A stretch of 64,000 bases of DNA, taken from NCBI GenBank assembly GCA_963922205.1, contig CAWUHX010000044.1, forward strand, positions 1,302,001-1,366,000, in the 5' to 3' direction. This document shows positions 42,157 through 54,310 of the stretch, in pieces; position 1 is the first letter of the stretch; the number at the start of each line of letters is the position of its first letter. Both the position numbers and the translations under genes were made by a program. The notes under the pieces were generated by a model. That model was not told the DNA's origin. It saw nothing but the letters and a program-made list of their open reading frames with translations, and did no database searches. Source of the stretch: Romanomermis culicivorax (Eukaryota; Nematoda; Enoplea; Mermithida; Mermithidae).

Positions 42157-43313
42157 AATACTTTACTACCCTTGATCAGGCTAACGCCTACTGGTCTATA
42201 CCTATTGCTGAGGCAGACAAAGAGAAAAGGGCGTTTAATACGCCTATCAGACTTTACGAGTTCAATTATCTGCCTTTTGGTCTTTGCAATGCCCCTGGGA
42301 CGTTTCAACGCCTCATGGATCTGCTTTTCACAGGACTGCAGTGGCCCACTGCACTGACCTATCTGGATGACATCTTGGTATTCGGGAACTCCCACACCCA
42401 GATGCTTGAGCGCCTGACGGAGGTGTTTATGCGTCTCCATCAGGGTGGAATGAAGCTCAGGCTGAGCAAGGGCAAGTTTTCGCACTCTGAGGTAGAATAT
42501 CTTGGGTACCGCATCTCACAGAATGGCCTAGAACCGGATAAAGTCAAATTGGCTGCTGTCCAGGATCTACCCATTCCACAAAATGCCAAAGACATCAAGT
42601 TGTTTCTTGGTCTTGTGTCCTATTATAGGCGTTTCATCCCTGGTTGCAATCGGCTCAGCGAGCCGCTGACCAAGCTCTTACGGAAGGAAGTTACCTTTCA
42701 GTGGTCCAAACCTCAGCAAGCGGTGTTCGACGAACTCCGAAGGCTGTTGTTGAACCCTCCTGTCCTGCGCCATCCAGACTTTACGAAATCCTTCATACTT
42801 CAAACTGATGCAAGTATTTCGGGGATAGGAGCAGTTCTGAGCCAGTTAGACGAAAATGGATATGACCATCCTGTTGCCTATGCCAGTAGAGGGTTAACAG
42901 CAGCTGAGAAGAACTACACTATTATGGAGTTAGAGACTCTGGCTGTTGTCCATTTCGTTAAGCACTTTCAGCCTTACCTCTTTCAACACGAGGTGGTCAT
43001 TCAGACCGACCACACAGCCGTTAAGGCTGTGTTAGAGAAACCGAACCCTCCGTCCCGGATAGCTTGGTGGGGCCTCGCGTTAGCTGAATTCAAACTGACT
43101 ATTCAGCCGCGGAAAGGTGGGTCTAATGGTAATGCTGACACATTATCACGCCTTCCTGATCCTAATTCCCTCGCCGGGGAGAGTATCGATGATACTCCCC
43201 TATACAGACCCCAGGGAGAAGTAATGATGATCTCCGATGGTGCGCAGCACCTGGCGAATTCATCCCAAAGGACCACCAATGGTGTGCAGCACCTGGCCAG
43301 GTCTGAGTCTTAG
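42105..43313 (+). pseudogene. RT and RNase H of element B
   Basis: Continues RT after the frameshift: YFTTLDQANAYWSIPI, YLPFGLCNAPGTFQRLMD and the intact catalytic box LTYLDDILVFG. Then thumb/connection (FLGLVSYYRRFIPGC) and RNase H (FILQTDASISGIGAVLS, YTIMELETLAVV, VIQTDHTAVKAV). It ends with a TAG at 43311, just after a repeated segment (DGAQHLANSS / NGVQHLARS) encoded by a short direct duplication with GTGCAGCACCTGG words. Reverse transcription functions; catalytic residues are kept although the frame is broken upstream. Confidence 0.88.
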
Positions 43314-43331
43314 GCAGAGATATCACAGGAT

Positions 43332-44695
43332 GTGCAGCACCATGACCTTCTCGCAACTCAATTTGAGGATCCGGAATTAGCCTCCATTCTTAGGTCACTA
43401 AAACCCTACGGTGATCAGAATGATGTTCATGGCTACCAACTGTTGGATAACATCCTTCAGAAGTGGACAGGCGAGTCCAACAAGATTGTTGTCCCTCGAT
43501 CAATGGTTACTACCATTATTGAGGCTCACCACAACGACATTCTTGCTGGCCACTTTGGTGCAAAACGTACCGCGAGGCTTATAGCCCACAGGTACCACTG
43601 GCCTCCCTCAGTGCAGACGTCAAGTCCTTTTGTCAGCGGTGTGATCTTTGCCATCGGAATAAACTGGCGAGACAAAAGACCCGTGCAACTCTGAAACTGA
43701 TTTCCATTAGGGGACCGTTTCATCGAGTCGGTGTCGACTGTATGGGACCAATGACCACTAGTGAAAGTGGAAACCATTTTATTGTAGTCTTTATAGACTA
43801 CTTTACAAAATGGGTCGAAGCTTTCGCTACTCCGGACATCACTGCGCAAACCATAGCTCGACTTTTTGTTACACAAATTGTCTGCAGACATGGGGCACTG
43901 CAGATTCTTCAGTCTGATCATGGTACTGATTTCAGGTCCAAATTGATGACTGAAATTGCTGCCATTTGTTCAACTAAGAAAATCCACTCCACCGCTTATC
44001 ATCCCATGACAAACAGAGAAGTGGAAAGAGCTAATCAAACGCTAGCTACACGGTTACGTATGTATGTCCACCAAGGTCATACTGATTGGGATGAACACCT
44101 GCCGTATTCTGTGTTGGCTGTCAACATTAGCATGAATGAGTCCACAGGGTATTCACCCTTTGAGCTCATGTATGGTCGTACACCCATGCTACCTGTTGAT
44201 GCAGCACTCTCATTCAACCCTCCGGCTCATATCGTAGATGTTTCTACTTATGATATGGAGGTCAAACAGCATTTGACAAATGCTTTGACCTTGATCCAGA
44301 GCAGAATTGAGAGATCACAGGCGGCTTATGCTAGGTCTTACGACCGCATGGCACGAGATGTCTCTTACAAGGTTGGGGATCAGGTGCTCAAACTGCGCAC
44401 CTCCGGAAAGCATGGTCTAACCCCCAAATTGCTTCCCATTTATGATGGCCCCTACTTTGTCACAAATGTGACATATCCCAATGTCACCATTCGACTTGAG
44501 ACTGACCAAGAAGATACTGTGCATGTCAATCAGCTTAGATGCTACGTGTCACCTGCTCAGCCTACAGAAGAAGAGGAGATACCTCCCACTTCACAGGTCA
44601 TCGAGATGGCATCTTTGTTAATTCCATTAACAAACAGAGATTTTACACAAGATCTCATTGACCCGCATCTTGATGCAGAGGTCTCCAATCCGTAA
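43332..44695 (+). pseudogene. Integrase of element B
   Basis: The zinc region starts with HHNDILAGHFGAKRTARLI and, after a one-base frame change near 43605, gives CQRC-LCH in another frame. The catalytic core then reads VDCMGPMTTSE (first Asp), DYFTKWVEAFATP, LQSDHGTDFRSKL (second Asp) and NREVERANQTLATRL (Glu). The C-terminal module VGDQVLKLRTSGKHG ... YDGPYFVTNVTYPN ... VHVNQLRCYV is of the GPY/F type. TAA at 44693. The D,D-35-E triad is intact; the protein is split only by the early frameshift. Confidence 0.88.
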
Positions 44696-45158
44696 TCTAA
44701 AGGCTCTTCTCTTCTTTGCTTAAGGAGGGGATCGTCCTTTTTTGAAGGACTGCCGTGCCCCTCACAGAATACCCACTCCTGTTCCATGCTGGGATAGCAG
44801 TGTAAAGAAGAAAATGAGCAGTGATCAATGCATCTAAACTAGGGTATTGCCTCATATCACAGGCGCATCCATGCGATAGCCTATATCTCGCCTCTAAAAT
44901 TTTTCTGTTAGTCTCGTTTCAGATTTCACAAATCAATCGACAATTGGCAACTTCATTGAAGGGATCAACTGAAGTCAGCAACTCCAGGCACCTCCAAGTG
45001 ACGTCAGCAACTTCACCCACCATTGACACAATTCCACAAGCCAAAACGCACCGAAAAACCACTGGACCATTGACCACCTGCCGTCACCATCACCTGAACA
45101 TTTGACCTCCACAGACATGTGCACAAGGACGAGGACGCCCTTTTTCGAAGGACGGCTG
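44696..45158 (+). other. 3' untranslated part of element B
   Basis: No gene. A purine run (AAGGAGGGGA, 44724-44733) is followed by CGTCCTTTTTTGAAGGACTGCCGTG (44734-44758 region), and a near copy of the second phrase abuts the 3' LTR at about 45131-45158, so part of the polypurine-tract region is duplicated. GTCAGCAAC words like those of the 66-bp repeat occur at about 44964 and 45004. Confidence 0.5.
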
Positions 45159-46044
45159 TGTCACGCGCCGAGGGATTTCGTCGAACGTCATGTGATTCAC
45201 ATCACAATTTTTTGTTATGTTTTTCATTACATTTTGTGTTACAGTAGTTTACATCAATTTTGCATTTCACTTTTATACTTTTTACATGCAATTTATGTGT
45301 GTACTTTTTATGTTTATTTCTGTTGCTTTTGCGCACATTTTATTTCTGTTTCGAATTATTATTTTGTTATACATGCAGACTACGGTATGTGCCCGCTAGT
45401 CAAGAATTTCCGTTAGAGATAAGCTCTCGGAGCTCATCGCTGTAATTGGAGCACAATGTGCACCTCTTATCAGTAAAAACTAGCGACGCTTCGCAATGTG
45501 AAACTACTAGTTGGAAATTCTCACTAGTGACGTTCCTATGTTAAGCATGAAGAGTGAAAACTCGCCCCAATGCTTAACGTTGTGAACTGGAAAATCTCTA
45601 TGTGATCATAGGCATCTTCTGCAACGATTTCCGCTGCAGAAGTTAGCTTGGGGGAGTGTTAACTCCGCCCAAGGCATACTGTAGTTTATGGAGCCCTTTA
45701 AAAGGGCATGTTTCGTCTTTTTGTCACTCATTATTGGGCCTAACTGGTTTTCGTCTTTTAGCCTTTGCGTCCGTGTTCGCCGTCGTCTGATTTATATTAT
45801 ATTTTATATTGTCAACTGCGTCTTGCCGCACATCGAATAAAAATTAGCATATTTTCGCCCCGGCCTACACACATACGTTACCACTACAGTAACCCAACCG
45901 TAGGAACCCGTCCCCGTCACCATTAATCATAGAACCCCGTCGCCCTCGCCGAGGAAATGCTTGTTACGGCCGCCTGCCGATCAGCAGCCGCCGAACCTCA
46001 TGCTGAATCGCCCGGATTCCCATTCCTGTACATCGCCGTCCGTA
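45159..46044 (+). repeat. 3' LTR of element B
   Basis: Starts TGTCACGCGCC and ends CGTCCGTA like the left copy, with an AATAAA word near 45835. Most differences from 34692-35577 are transitions. Confidence 0.85.
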
Positions 46045-47685
46045 ATGTTTTTATAAGGTATTATACAAGGCACGCACAGGAATACCAAATTATTTATGAT
46101 AACGTCGAAAAGTCAGAATTTAAAGACATAGTCCGAAACTTATTGAAGATGCTTAAACGATTAACGCTGAATGAACTCGTGTCATGCTCACATGTCTAAA
46201 CTCAAAAAAAGGATATAGCAGTGTTTCTTGCGTACTGATTTTTTGCCAATTTTCTTAAGACCACAGTTTGTACCACTGGTACAAAATTTCACTTCACACT
46301 ATACAGTGATCAAAAATGGCAAAACATCGCTGCACATGCCAGCTGAATTCGGTACTATACTCCATTCATTTTGAAAGAGTTGATGCTCAAAGTCGCAGCC
46401 AATCTTTTATTTAAAATTATGGAAGGCTCATTGGATCTAATCAATAAATTTTTCCATCATGATACTTTGTCCTTGATGACCACTCTTTTCAATCATTTCA
46501 AAATTATCGAAATTGATTCCCTGATCTCCAGTAAGGCTGCCTTTGCCAAAACTCCGCCCGCTGCATTGAGCATTTCAAAATGAATGAAACATAGTACGGC
46601 TGGCGAGCAAAATATTTTCACCTATATACGTGTGCGCCCGCGCGTATTTGTTCAATCATAATAGCCCAGGTGTATATATAACTATGAATGTACTTCAGGA
46701 ATGGTGTTAGCATTCGGCAGCCGTATTTAGTATATTCCAAATTCTACACTGATGGGTCAAATACTGCCACAATAAGTTGGAATAAGTAAAATGCACCTGC
46801 TATACATGAAACAAATAATGAAAAATTGTGTGCGCTGCTTGAGCTGGGGAAACATCCGCCGAATCCTTCCCGAAGTGCCCAGCAATTTTAGCTTTTCTGG
46901 TTAGTAAAAATGGAAAACGAGAATCTTTTAGCTGAAAATCTCAAATTTGCCCAAATTTAAAAGTTTTTCAACTAATTTTACAGTTAAGAGAAGGACAAAT
47001 AGCACATTTTCAAAGAGGGAAATGAATTTGAGTGAGAAATATGCATATTTAGACAGTCAAAAATGACAGCTTTGGATCCCAGTGAGTATTTTCGATCCCA
47101 AAATGGCGTATATTAGGGCTAATTCGACTACCCATGATTCAAGCAGAAAGAATATATCAGACACAGGCATAAGCATTGCACGTATGAAGATTTAGAAAGT
47201 GATTTGCATCACACCCGTATCGAGAATTTTCAAAAAAAGGGGGGAAATTTCCACAATTTTTTAGAATTTACTGATTAAAAAGAAAATCAGTTTTGCATTA
47301 AAGACGACATATTTTCAATTAGTTTACCTATATGTGCTTGGATTAGTGGCTACATTTTATGTTTGATGAAAAGTAAGTAAATATAATAATTTAATTTGGG
47401 AATTGTGATGTATAAGTAAGGACGATATTGCTGAAAATTTTATTCTGAAAAAAATTTAGGGGGACCATGAATTCCCCCCTTCCCCCTCTAAATACGGGCC
47501 TGATTTTCATAATTAGTGTGCAAATTCGTGTATTGTCAAAAATTCCAAAGTAGACATGATTTCACTATCCACAATTTTCTTGATGCCAGCATCATGGCGA
47601 ATTGGATGAGCCCGACCCCACCTTATAGCCGATCGATAGAGTACCACTTTGAATGTTTGTGTAATTCATTAAATCTGAAGAGCCC
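46045..47685. other. Unassigned DNA between elements B and A2
   Basis: About 1.6 kb. Two plus-strand open stretches look protein-like: 46056-46200 (YTRHAQEYQIIYDNVEKSE...) and 46365-46583 (ELMLKVAANLLFKIMEGS..., ending TAA/TGA). Neither shows a family I recognise nor clear splice sites, so they may be exon relics or chance. The rest is AT-rich. Confidence 0.35.
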
Positions 47686-47890
47686 ATACCTGTAAGAGGT
47701 GCAACCAGTTGGGGGGGGGGTGGGTAAACCCGAAATTTGGGGGAGGGTCAGAAAAAGTCGAAATTTTTCCCAATAAAGGCCAAAAAGAGGCACTTTTTTG
47801 CCAATTTTTTCTAATTTTTTCAAGTCTGGGGGGTATATGGTTGGCCTGGTTGGGGGGTCCACCACTCCAACCCCCCAACATTACAGGTAT
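47686..47890. mobile_element. 205-bp MITE with ATACCTGTAA inverted ends and G/C runs
   Basis: Left end ATACCTGTAAGAGG is inverted at the right end (...CATTACAGGTAT). Both inner flanks are poly-G/poly-C rich (GGGGGGGGGG at about 47711-47721; CCCCCC near 47871), giving long potential stems. It lies five bases from the LTR of A2. No coding content; open frames across it are a by-product of the G/C runs. Confidence 0.65.
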
Positions 47891-47895
47891 GGAAG

Positions 47896-48442
47896 TGTCA
47901 TATACAAAAAATGTTATAGATTAATCGCACGTGTTTGAAGAAGAGACATACGGAATGTAGAAAAGCATGCAGAACACTGTAGATGGAGCACTCGGAGTGT
48001 TTGACGAATTCCACACAACGATAATTGTAGGCAGGAGATTGATGGGCTCGTAGAGTTTTTTTTATCCAAGGAACTTCGCTCAAGTGGTTTAAGGTTTTCG
48101 GAACTGAAACTCGGACTGTACTAACTTGCCTTTCTAGGAGTTGAACCCCAATACTCAAACTATATTCCAAATAGTTTGACTCAACTGGGAACACACTTTT
48201 GAATTTCAATTTACTAAATTATAAATGGGCCACTTTAATTTACCAAAATAACTCTCTCTCACACTACAACACAACCGCATGTCTGCCACACAAAACAACA
48301 ACAATAAAAATTCTTTCACGATTTCATTTGACATTGTAACCACGCCCTCTTTGGTGTCTTGCCACGAACTCTCTCAATTGAACTTGCCGATCTTTCTTGA
48401 AATTGACACATGCTTTACAAAAACGCCAAATGCTCCACAACA
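47896..48442 (-). repeat. 3' LTR of element A2
   Basis: 547 bp alignable with the A1 LTRs from the GAAGAGACATACGGAATG block to the end CCACAACA. The start (TGTCATATAC) is diverged or slightly rearranged relative to TGTCGTGCG in A1. The adjacent purine tract (minus strand AATGGGGATGAG) matches the A1 polypurine tract position. Confidence 0.8.
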
Positions 48443-48799
48443 CTCATCCCCATTGCAACGTAAATCCCATAAAGCGATTTGAAGGTGTCATTTGGAACTT
48501 TGAGGTTTTGATTGTATGAGAGCATTTAGCTCATATCAGCAATTTATCTTTCTCATGACGGAGGTGCTCTTTTTTCTTTGCGTTGCAGCCAACTACACAA
48601 ACAAACAAAAATATTGACAATAATATTACAAGTTTTAAGGCACAAAACGATGAGCAATAAGGCAAACTAGTATTTTAGAATCAAGAAGTTTTGAAGTTTT
48701 TAGAGATAAAATAAGAAAAGATTCTAATGGAGGTCAGTAAACTAGTGAAAAATGCATGTAGCATTGTTCAACACTCTTGTGCATTCAGTTCAAATCTAT

Positions 48800-51005
48800 T
48801 TCGGCGGAAAGCCTTGACCTTTCGGCAAAACTTTCACTGGCCTTTTGCTTGCTTTCAATGTGCTGGGCATAGGCATTTGTGGTACTTGAGCTGTGGTCGG
48901 AGCTCGCGGCGCAAGAGCTCACTGTGCAGCTCCTAGCCACATTCGAATTCTAATGACCAGTGCTTGCATCGTAGTAGTCGCAGCAATCATTGGCACCGGC
49001 TTCATTTGATATTTGAGAGGTACAGCTGGTTTTGTCAGCGTAGTTGAACTTTTCTTATTTTTCATTTCGTCTTGTTTTTCAATTTCCATTTGATATTCTT
49101 GGTGAATATCTTGTATTATCGCCTTCTGTTCTTCAGTGGCTGGATAATTCGGAGCTCTTGTATCATTCAAACATTGCAAAATGTAGCATAGAGCCATAGA
49201 ATACAAATTATTCATTGTTTCATAGTCGTATGCTTGTCGGGCATGGAAAAGAAACAGCGTAAGCTGTGTTATGACAATCGTGTTTTCAGCCCTGTAGTAT
49301 TTGTAATAATCACACATCCAACTGACAAGAACTGCTGTAAGTTCTTCTGTGCAATGTGGATTGTGATGTAGATACTGAGGATGGAAATAGTCTGGAAAAT
49401 CCTGGCTATTTGTTGCAAAGCCACAGTGGCTTGTTGCAGAATCATTGGATCCAAATTCAAGTGAGCATGGTTGAAATAATTAATGATAATCATTTTATCA
49501 GTCATTCAAGGAAGTATTTGGGCTGTAATAGGTGCAGTGATGCAGTAGGTACACTTGGGTACCATTTTTCTGGTGGTTTATGTGGTCGTCCAAATCGTCG
49601 ATGTGGTATTTTATATTCGCGAACAATTCTCTTTATCTGTTTCTGTTTATCAACTGTTTCGGCTTGTTACGACGTAGTTGGTTCATCAATCATTCTTTCT
49701 GAGTCAGCCGTCGAAGGCTGTTGACCCTCTTTTTCGTCGACTTCATCTTTTTTCAATTGATCGCATTTGAGAGCACTTGCCCATTCTAGTTCCTTTTGTC
49801 TATCTTTAGAATCGCTCAGGTGTTCGCGTTCCTATTTAGTAAAGTATCGTTTGTGATGATACTTTCTGGGGCGTTCGTTTGATCTATGTTCACCATGTCG
49901 ATTCTTTCGACTGTCATAGTCTTCATTTTCTCGATGTGTAGTAGACTGTGAAGGTCCTTCGTGATAGTCTTCTCGACTTTTATATTTGTATTTTTGTTTG
50001 ATTTCCTTTCTTTCTTTACTTTTTGTTTCATCTCTCGAGTCGCGACACGTTTTTGATGGTGGTACATAATTTGGGTCTTCTGGATGCATTTCAAGACAAT
50101 CTTGAATGGTTCGCAACTGTTTGTCGATCGCGTTTCATCTACAGAATAATGAAAACTGGTATGCATGAATATCGCGAATTGGTTGGCTGTGTTCGTCGCA
50201 CAATCGATCATCTTTTACTTCCAAGACTGGAGTTCTATTGTCAGTGCTGACAGGTGTAGTAATCTCTGTTTCTTGTGGTGTTGTTAATTTGTGTCTTGTC
50301 GGAATTATTCGCAGAGGTACCATTTTTAAATCATCATCCTCTGTTTTCAAGAGTTCTTTCATCGAGATCATTTTCATTAAAATGACTTTTTCTCTATATT
50401 CTTCTCCTTTATCCCAGTCTATGTGGTACTGACTATATGATAGACTTTTAGATAACAGAGTAGCTGAAGTTGTTGTTTTAGTTGTCGACGTTTGTGTGGT
50501 AGTATCAGTTTCAGATACCTTTTCTTCTTCACTTTCAACTTGAATTATATCCCTTTCACTTGGGATTTTGGTTTTTATGGCGAAAGATTCTTCAGCAATG
50601 TCTTTTATCAATGACTTGATAGCCATCCCTGTTTGGTTATCTATTTTGATACCTGCGGTAGCCTGTTTAGGTGTTTTCATGGGACCTTCGCCTAATAGCA
50701 TCGATTCCAGGGAAACTGGAAGGTTTGAGCTCATCGTCAAGATATTATTTGGTAGGAAGCAAATCAAGTGTTTGCATTTCCAAGAAGCCAAAATTGGTGA
50801 GTTATACAAAAAATAATTATATGGATTTTCCTTATATTTCTTCTTTGGCATCAATTCAGTTTCGTGAGAGATAGGAAAACTATCATTTCTGAACATGATT
50901 GGTCCTATGAAGTCACCATTTGAATAGACAGGTCATTTGTTGTTGCTTCGTATTTTTTCCATCAAAGGCATTCGACTATCCCATTCTGTCAATTCTTGAT
51001 CGAAC
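48800..51005 (-). pseudogene. Accessory ORF x3 and end of x2, copy A2
   Basis: Aligns with A1 x3 throughout: SNLPVSLES start, [46 protein letters not shown], the Arg/Ser/Glu-rich stretch (DYDSRKNRHGEHRSNERPRK), and the helical end (CDYYKYYRAENTIVITQL, LNDTRAPNYPATEEQKAI). Frame changes occur near 50135, 49830 and 49300. At 50943 a TGA stands where A1 has CGA (in the NNK-PVY context), and near 50905 GGA stands where A1 has TGA. It ends at 51005, the insertion point of element C. Conservation at the protein level in a region with many DNA differences implies past selection. Confidence 0.7.
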
Positions 51006-51384
51006 TGTAGTATACCACACTAAGCTAAACCAATACTATCATTATTTTTCAATTTTATTTACAGTAAACAAACCAATAAAAACACATTCATAATAATAAA
51101 ATGTTCTTGTGTATATAATCTTCATTTGTTTATATTTGCATAACCTTTCGTAGTATTTTTGTGCCATAAAAGCAGTTGTTTTCATTATTGTTTAGTTCTT
51201 AGTTAGAAAATAAATATAGCAAAACTAGTCTCAAAACTAGGCTGTACATGCCTCACCCAGCTGTATTTGATTTATTGCTCCTCTCACATCCATTGTAGGG
51301 GCTACCTGAGCCCCGAATTCACCCACGATCGGAACTGGCCCTCCATCTTCTCCTCTCCACACCCCCTTCTGTTTATCCTATTTA
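51006..51384 (+). repeat. 5' LTR of element C
   Basis: Starts TGTAGTATACC. About six mismatches from the 3' LTR in the first ~118 bases. AT-rich, with several AATAAA words. Confidence 0.88.
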
Positions 51385-51551
51385 TTTTGTGTATTGATCT
51401 GTATCATATTTTGTTTACTGTTTAGTGTTTATATATTGTTTGTATTTTCGCATATTTCTCTTCCATCACTCCTCTGAAAATCGAACAAAAGTGATTTGCG
51501 CGTGGTCGCTTTGAAGACCAGCATCACCGAATTCTCGCTGGCTTAAGACCA

Positions 51552-52580
51552 ATGTGGAAACAATTATCAAAATTATTGATTCCACCACTGGACACCATGG
51601 AAAAAACAGCACAACCGCCTCTCCTGGCCACCCCTACGGCTCAGGATAAATTGGACCTTATGGCAGCCCAAATGGAGAAGATGATGGTCGTTCTAGACCA
51701 GATGCAGAACCAAATCATTGCACAACAGCAAAAAATTACAGATTTGGAAACAGGTAATTTTCCAGTGGGCACTTCTAATGTAGCATCTTCCTCGCACCCT
51801 CTAGGCCCGTTGCCCACTGAGCAAGGGGGCTATGGGTTATCAAATCCACACCATACCTTGCCAGCTGAAAATCCTTGTGATGCTGACGTCAGCAACGATG
51901 TTTTCCAACTGATGTGAAAGGAAAAGTTACAAATTTTGAATCAAATCCAACAGGGAGTAGCTAATTTTACCCTCCGAATGGGTATCAAACTGAAGTTAGT
52001 TTTACAATTTTTTAAGGCTTTAAACCAACAATTTAGAGACAACCCTCCCTTGCCCGAAAGTGTCAAACTAGAAATTTTACGACGTACTACTGATCCCGAT
52101 GTAAACCACTTTATGGAAGACTGCACTTCCTAGGACGATGCAATTCAAATTATTCTGAGGTTTTTAGCTTCTCCGGGAACTCTAAATGACCTTCACCCTG
52201 AATGGTCCACCATTTCACAGGGAGATGCCGAAAGTTGTGTTCAATTTGTAAATCGATTATACTCCTATGCACCTACTCTTTTTCAGGAATAAACTGAAAA
52301 AGAGAGAGATCAGACGATCATTACGCTGTTTTATAGCACATCATCACCCATCATACAGGCCACCATGGACAAACATGAAGGCCAAATCGCCTCGCTCCAG
52401 GATTTGGTGATGTTCTGCGACAACCTGGAAAAGAAGTTGAAAATACAAGACAAATTATTTGAGCAGCGACTACAGAAACATCATCGCCTCACTATAAATG
52501 AAGCAAAGCCTCCAGATCAAGTTAGTCATGTATGGAACCAAGATCCTGCGCTGCCACCACAAACTTATAACAGATTTTGA
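51552..52580 (+). pseudogene. gag of element C
   Basis: Opens with a Gln/Met-rich coiled-coil-like segment ([20 protein letters not shown]), then a capsid-like helical region (ESVKLEILRRTTDPDVNHF, LHPEWSTISQGDAESC, DKHEGQIASLQDLVM). Interrupted by TGA 51915, TAG 52131, TAA 52290 and TGA 52578, all in one frame. Structural protein of the particle; inactive copy. Confidence 0.7.
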
Positions 52581-52839
52581 GGTAAAAATTTTAGAAATTA
52601 TAAACAGTAATGTGTCTTATAGGGGCCGAGGGAGTCAACATATAGGTCCCCAGCGCAGTAGCTATGGGAATAACCCTTGGTGGCATCAGCAACAACCACC
52701 CCTTGCACCGCAAACTCCTGCACTGGTGCCACAACCCAGTAATGATGCAATTCTGACAAATAACGTGCTTCTGGGATAACTGATAGACCTCTTACAAAAG
52801 AATAACATTGCGCCCAAACCTCCTCCAGCACCCACTTCA

Positions 52840-53050
52840 GAGTCGCAACCACCAGATATTTCTATAGTGCCCCTCTATTGTGGTTATCATTGTATGTTTG
52901 GGCATTCAACTGAGCAATGCATTAAATTGCAAGAGTATGCAGCACAAAATCCAACAGCTGACATTTCAATTTATTATATCGCAATACCCCCAAAAACTCA
53001 TACCAACCGCACACCCCTGCACCAACCCCGAACCAACCCTGTTTTGTGAC
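52840..53050 (+). pseudogene. Nucleocapsid zinc-knuckle region of element C
   Basis: LYCGYHCMFGHSTEQCIKL carries a C-x2-H-x4-H-x4-C knuckle (Cys codons 52879 and 52918), the same CHHC variant as in element A1. Flanks are Gln/Pro/Asn-rich and broken by stops and frame changes (52580-53467). Confidence 0.65.
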
Positions 53051-53467
53051 TCCTTCCGTTACTCATGGTGGTTATGGTAGCTATACCACACCTCCTGAGA
53101 GACCACCTACCTGGAAGCTGTCCACTTATTGCAGTAATCAACAACAAACGACAAATATTCAAAGTATAGGTCAGAATGCAACTACACAAAATGGGTTCCC
53201 ACCTCAATATTATAATCCTAATTGTGTTGTATCTTTTCCACCTTCATCTTCTTAACAGGATCAAACTACTGCCGCCCCATTTGCACAATATAATCCTATT
53301 AATACTTCTAGGAACAAGTTACAGACACTCAGTAAGTGCGAGTCAGATGCTAACAATGGAAAAGAAAATGAAACGATATCATTAGCAATGATTCGACACC
53401 TCCAACTGAAAAAACCAGAGGTAATGAAATCGAAAATTCACAAAATTTAACTATTTTTCAGGACACA

Positions 53468-54303
53468 ATGGAGTCGTTGGAAAACACCATTTCTACCCTT
53501 AGTGCCACCGAAAGGAACCCCAGATTTTTCCGCCATTTGACGCCAACCGAAAGTATGTTCTTTCAGAAGTATTACAAAACGCCTCCTTTAGAGATAAAGG
53601 CTAAAATAGGTAATTGGAGGGGCTTAGCATTATTAGATACTGGGGCCACAACCTCCATTATGGGATGTGATGTGTACCAACACATAGCTCATATAGATCC
53701 CAGCAATCTACCCACGTCAGGGTACATAATGGTGGCAAATGGCCAATGGGATCCGACTTTGGGACCTGTAAATTTTTATACGCAATTGGAAGATTTGGGT
53801 ACCCATAGTACCCACTATACCGTATTAATATCCCCAAACCAACGATTATTTTGGGTACAGACTTTCTAGCACATGAAGATATCGGAGCAATCTTTGATTT
53901 CCCAAACCAAACGTTAAGCATCGCAAATAAACAGGTAACTTTTAATGTCCAACGTCCAGAGTCCCCACTAGGGGCGTTAATGTTACCACCACTGCCAATT
54001 CCACCAACAACATCTCCTCCAATGTTGTCAACATGGTTTATTAACGAACTTACATTGGCACATCCCCTGATCTCCATAAAATATGTTCTTATTCAGCCTT
54101 ACACAGACCACGTAATATTGGGTACAATTTGGTCTCGTGACAAATTAAGAACACCATCGCCTTGCGTTGTTTCTTCCGATGATGCATCTTCAACAATTTG
54201 GATCGAACCTGCCATTATCAACCCACTCGTTGAACGATTTCCAGTCATAATCATAAACAATTCCAATGAAATCATGAAAGTAAAAAAACGAGGTTATTGG
54301 TAA
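53468..54303 (+). pseudogene. Protease of element C
   Basis: LALLDTGATTSIMG is an intact retropepsin active site. After a frame change near 53860 the partner strand GTDFLAHEDIGAIFDF follows, as expected for the G-x-DFL region. A Pro-rich and hydrophobic segment then leads to RT. Would cleave Gag-Pol. Confidence 0.8.
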
Positions 54304-54310
54304 AATTGCT

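Larger units (their letters stand above)
34692..46044 (+). mobile_element. Ty3/gypsy LTR retrotransposon B with upstream envelope-like domain
   Basis: About 11.35 kb between two related LTRs of about 886 bp (34692-35577 and 45159-46044). Inside: a long leader, a 66-bp tandem repeat that reads as a 22-residue repeat, an envelope-like glycoprotein region, aspartic protease, RS-rich linker, a second protease-like domain, RT, RNase H and integrase, all plus strand. RT-RH-IN order and motifs give Ty3/gypsy. I found no classical gag or zinc knuckle. Frameshifts occur in RT and integrase. LTRs differ at roughly 11 of the first 118 aligned bases. No convincing target duplication was found, so outer limits may be off by a few bases. 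Confidence 0.88.

Noticed and set aside
34680..46060. Target-site duplication for element B
   Set aside because: The flanks (GGGGA before, ATGTT after) do not match under any shift of the LTR ends that fits both LTRs.
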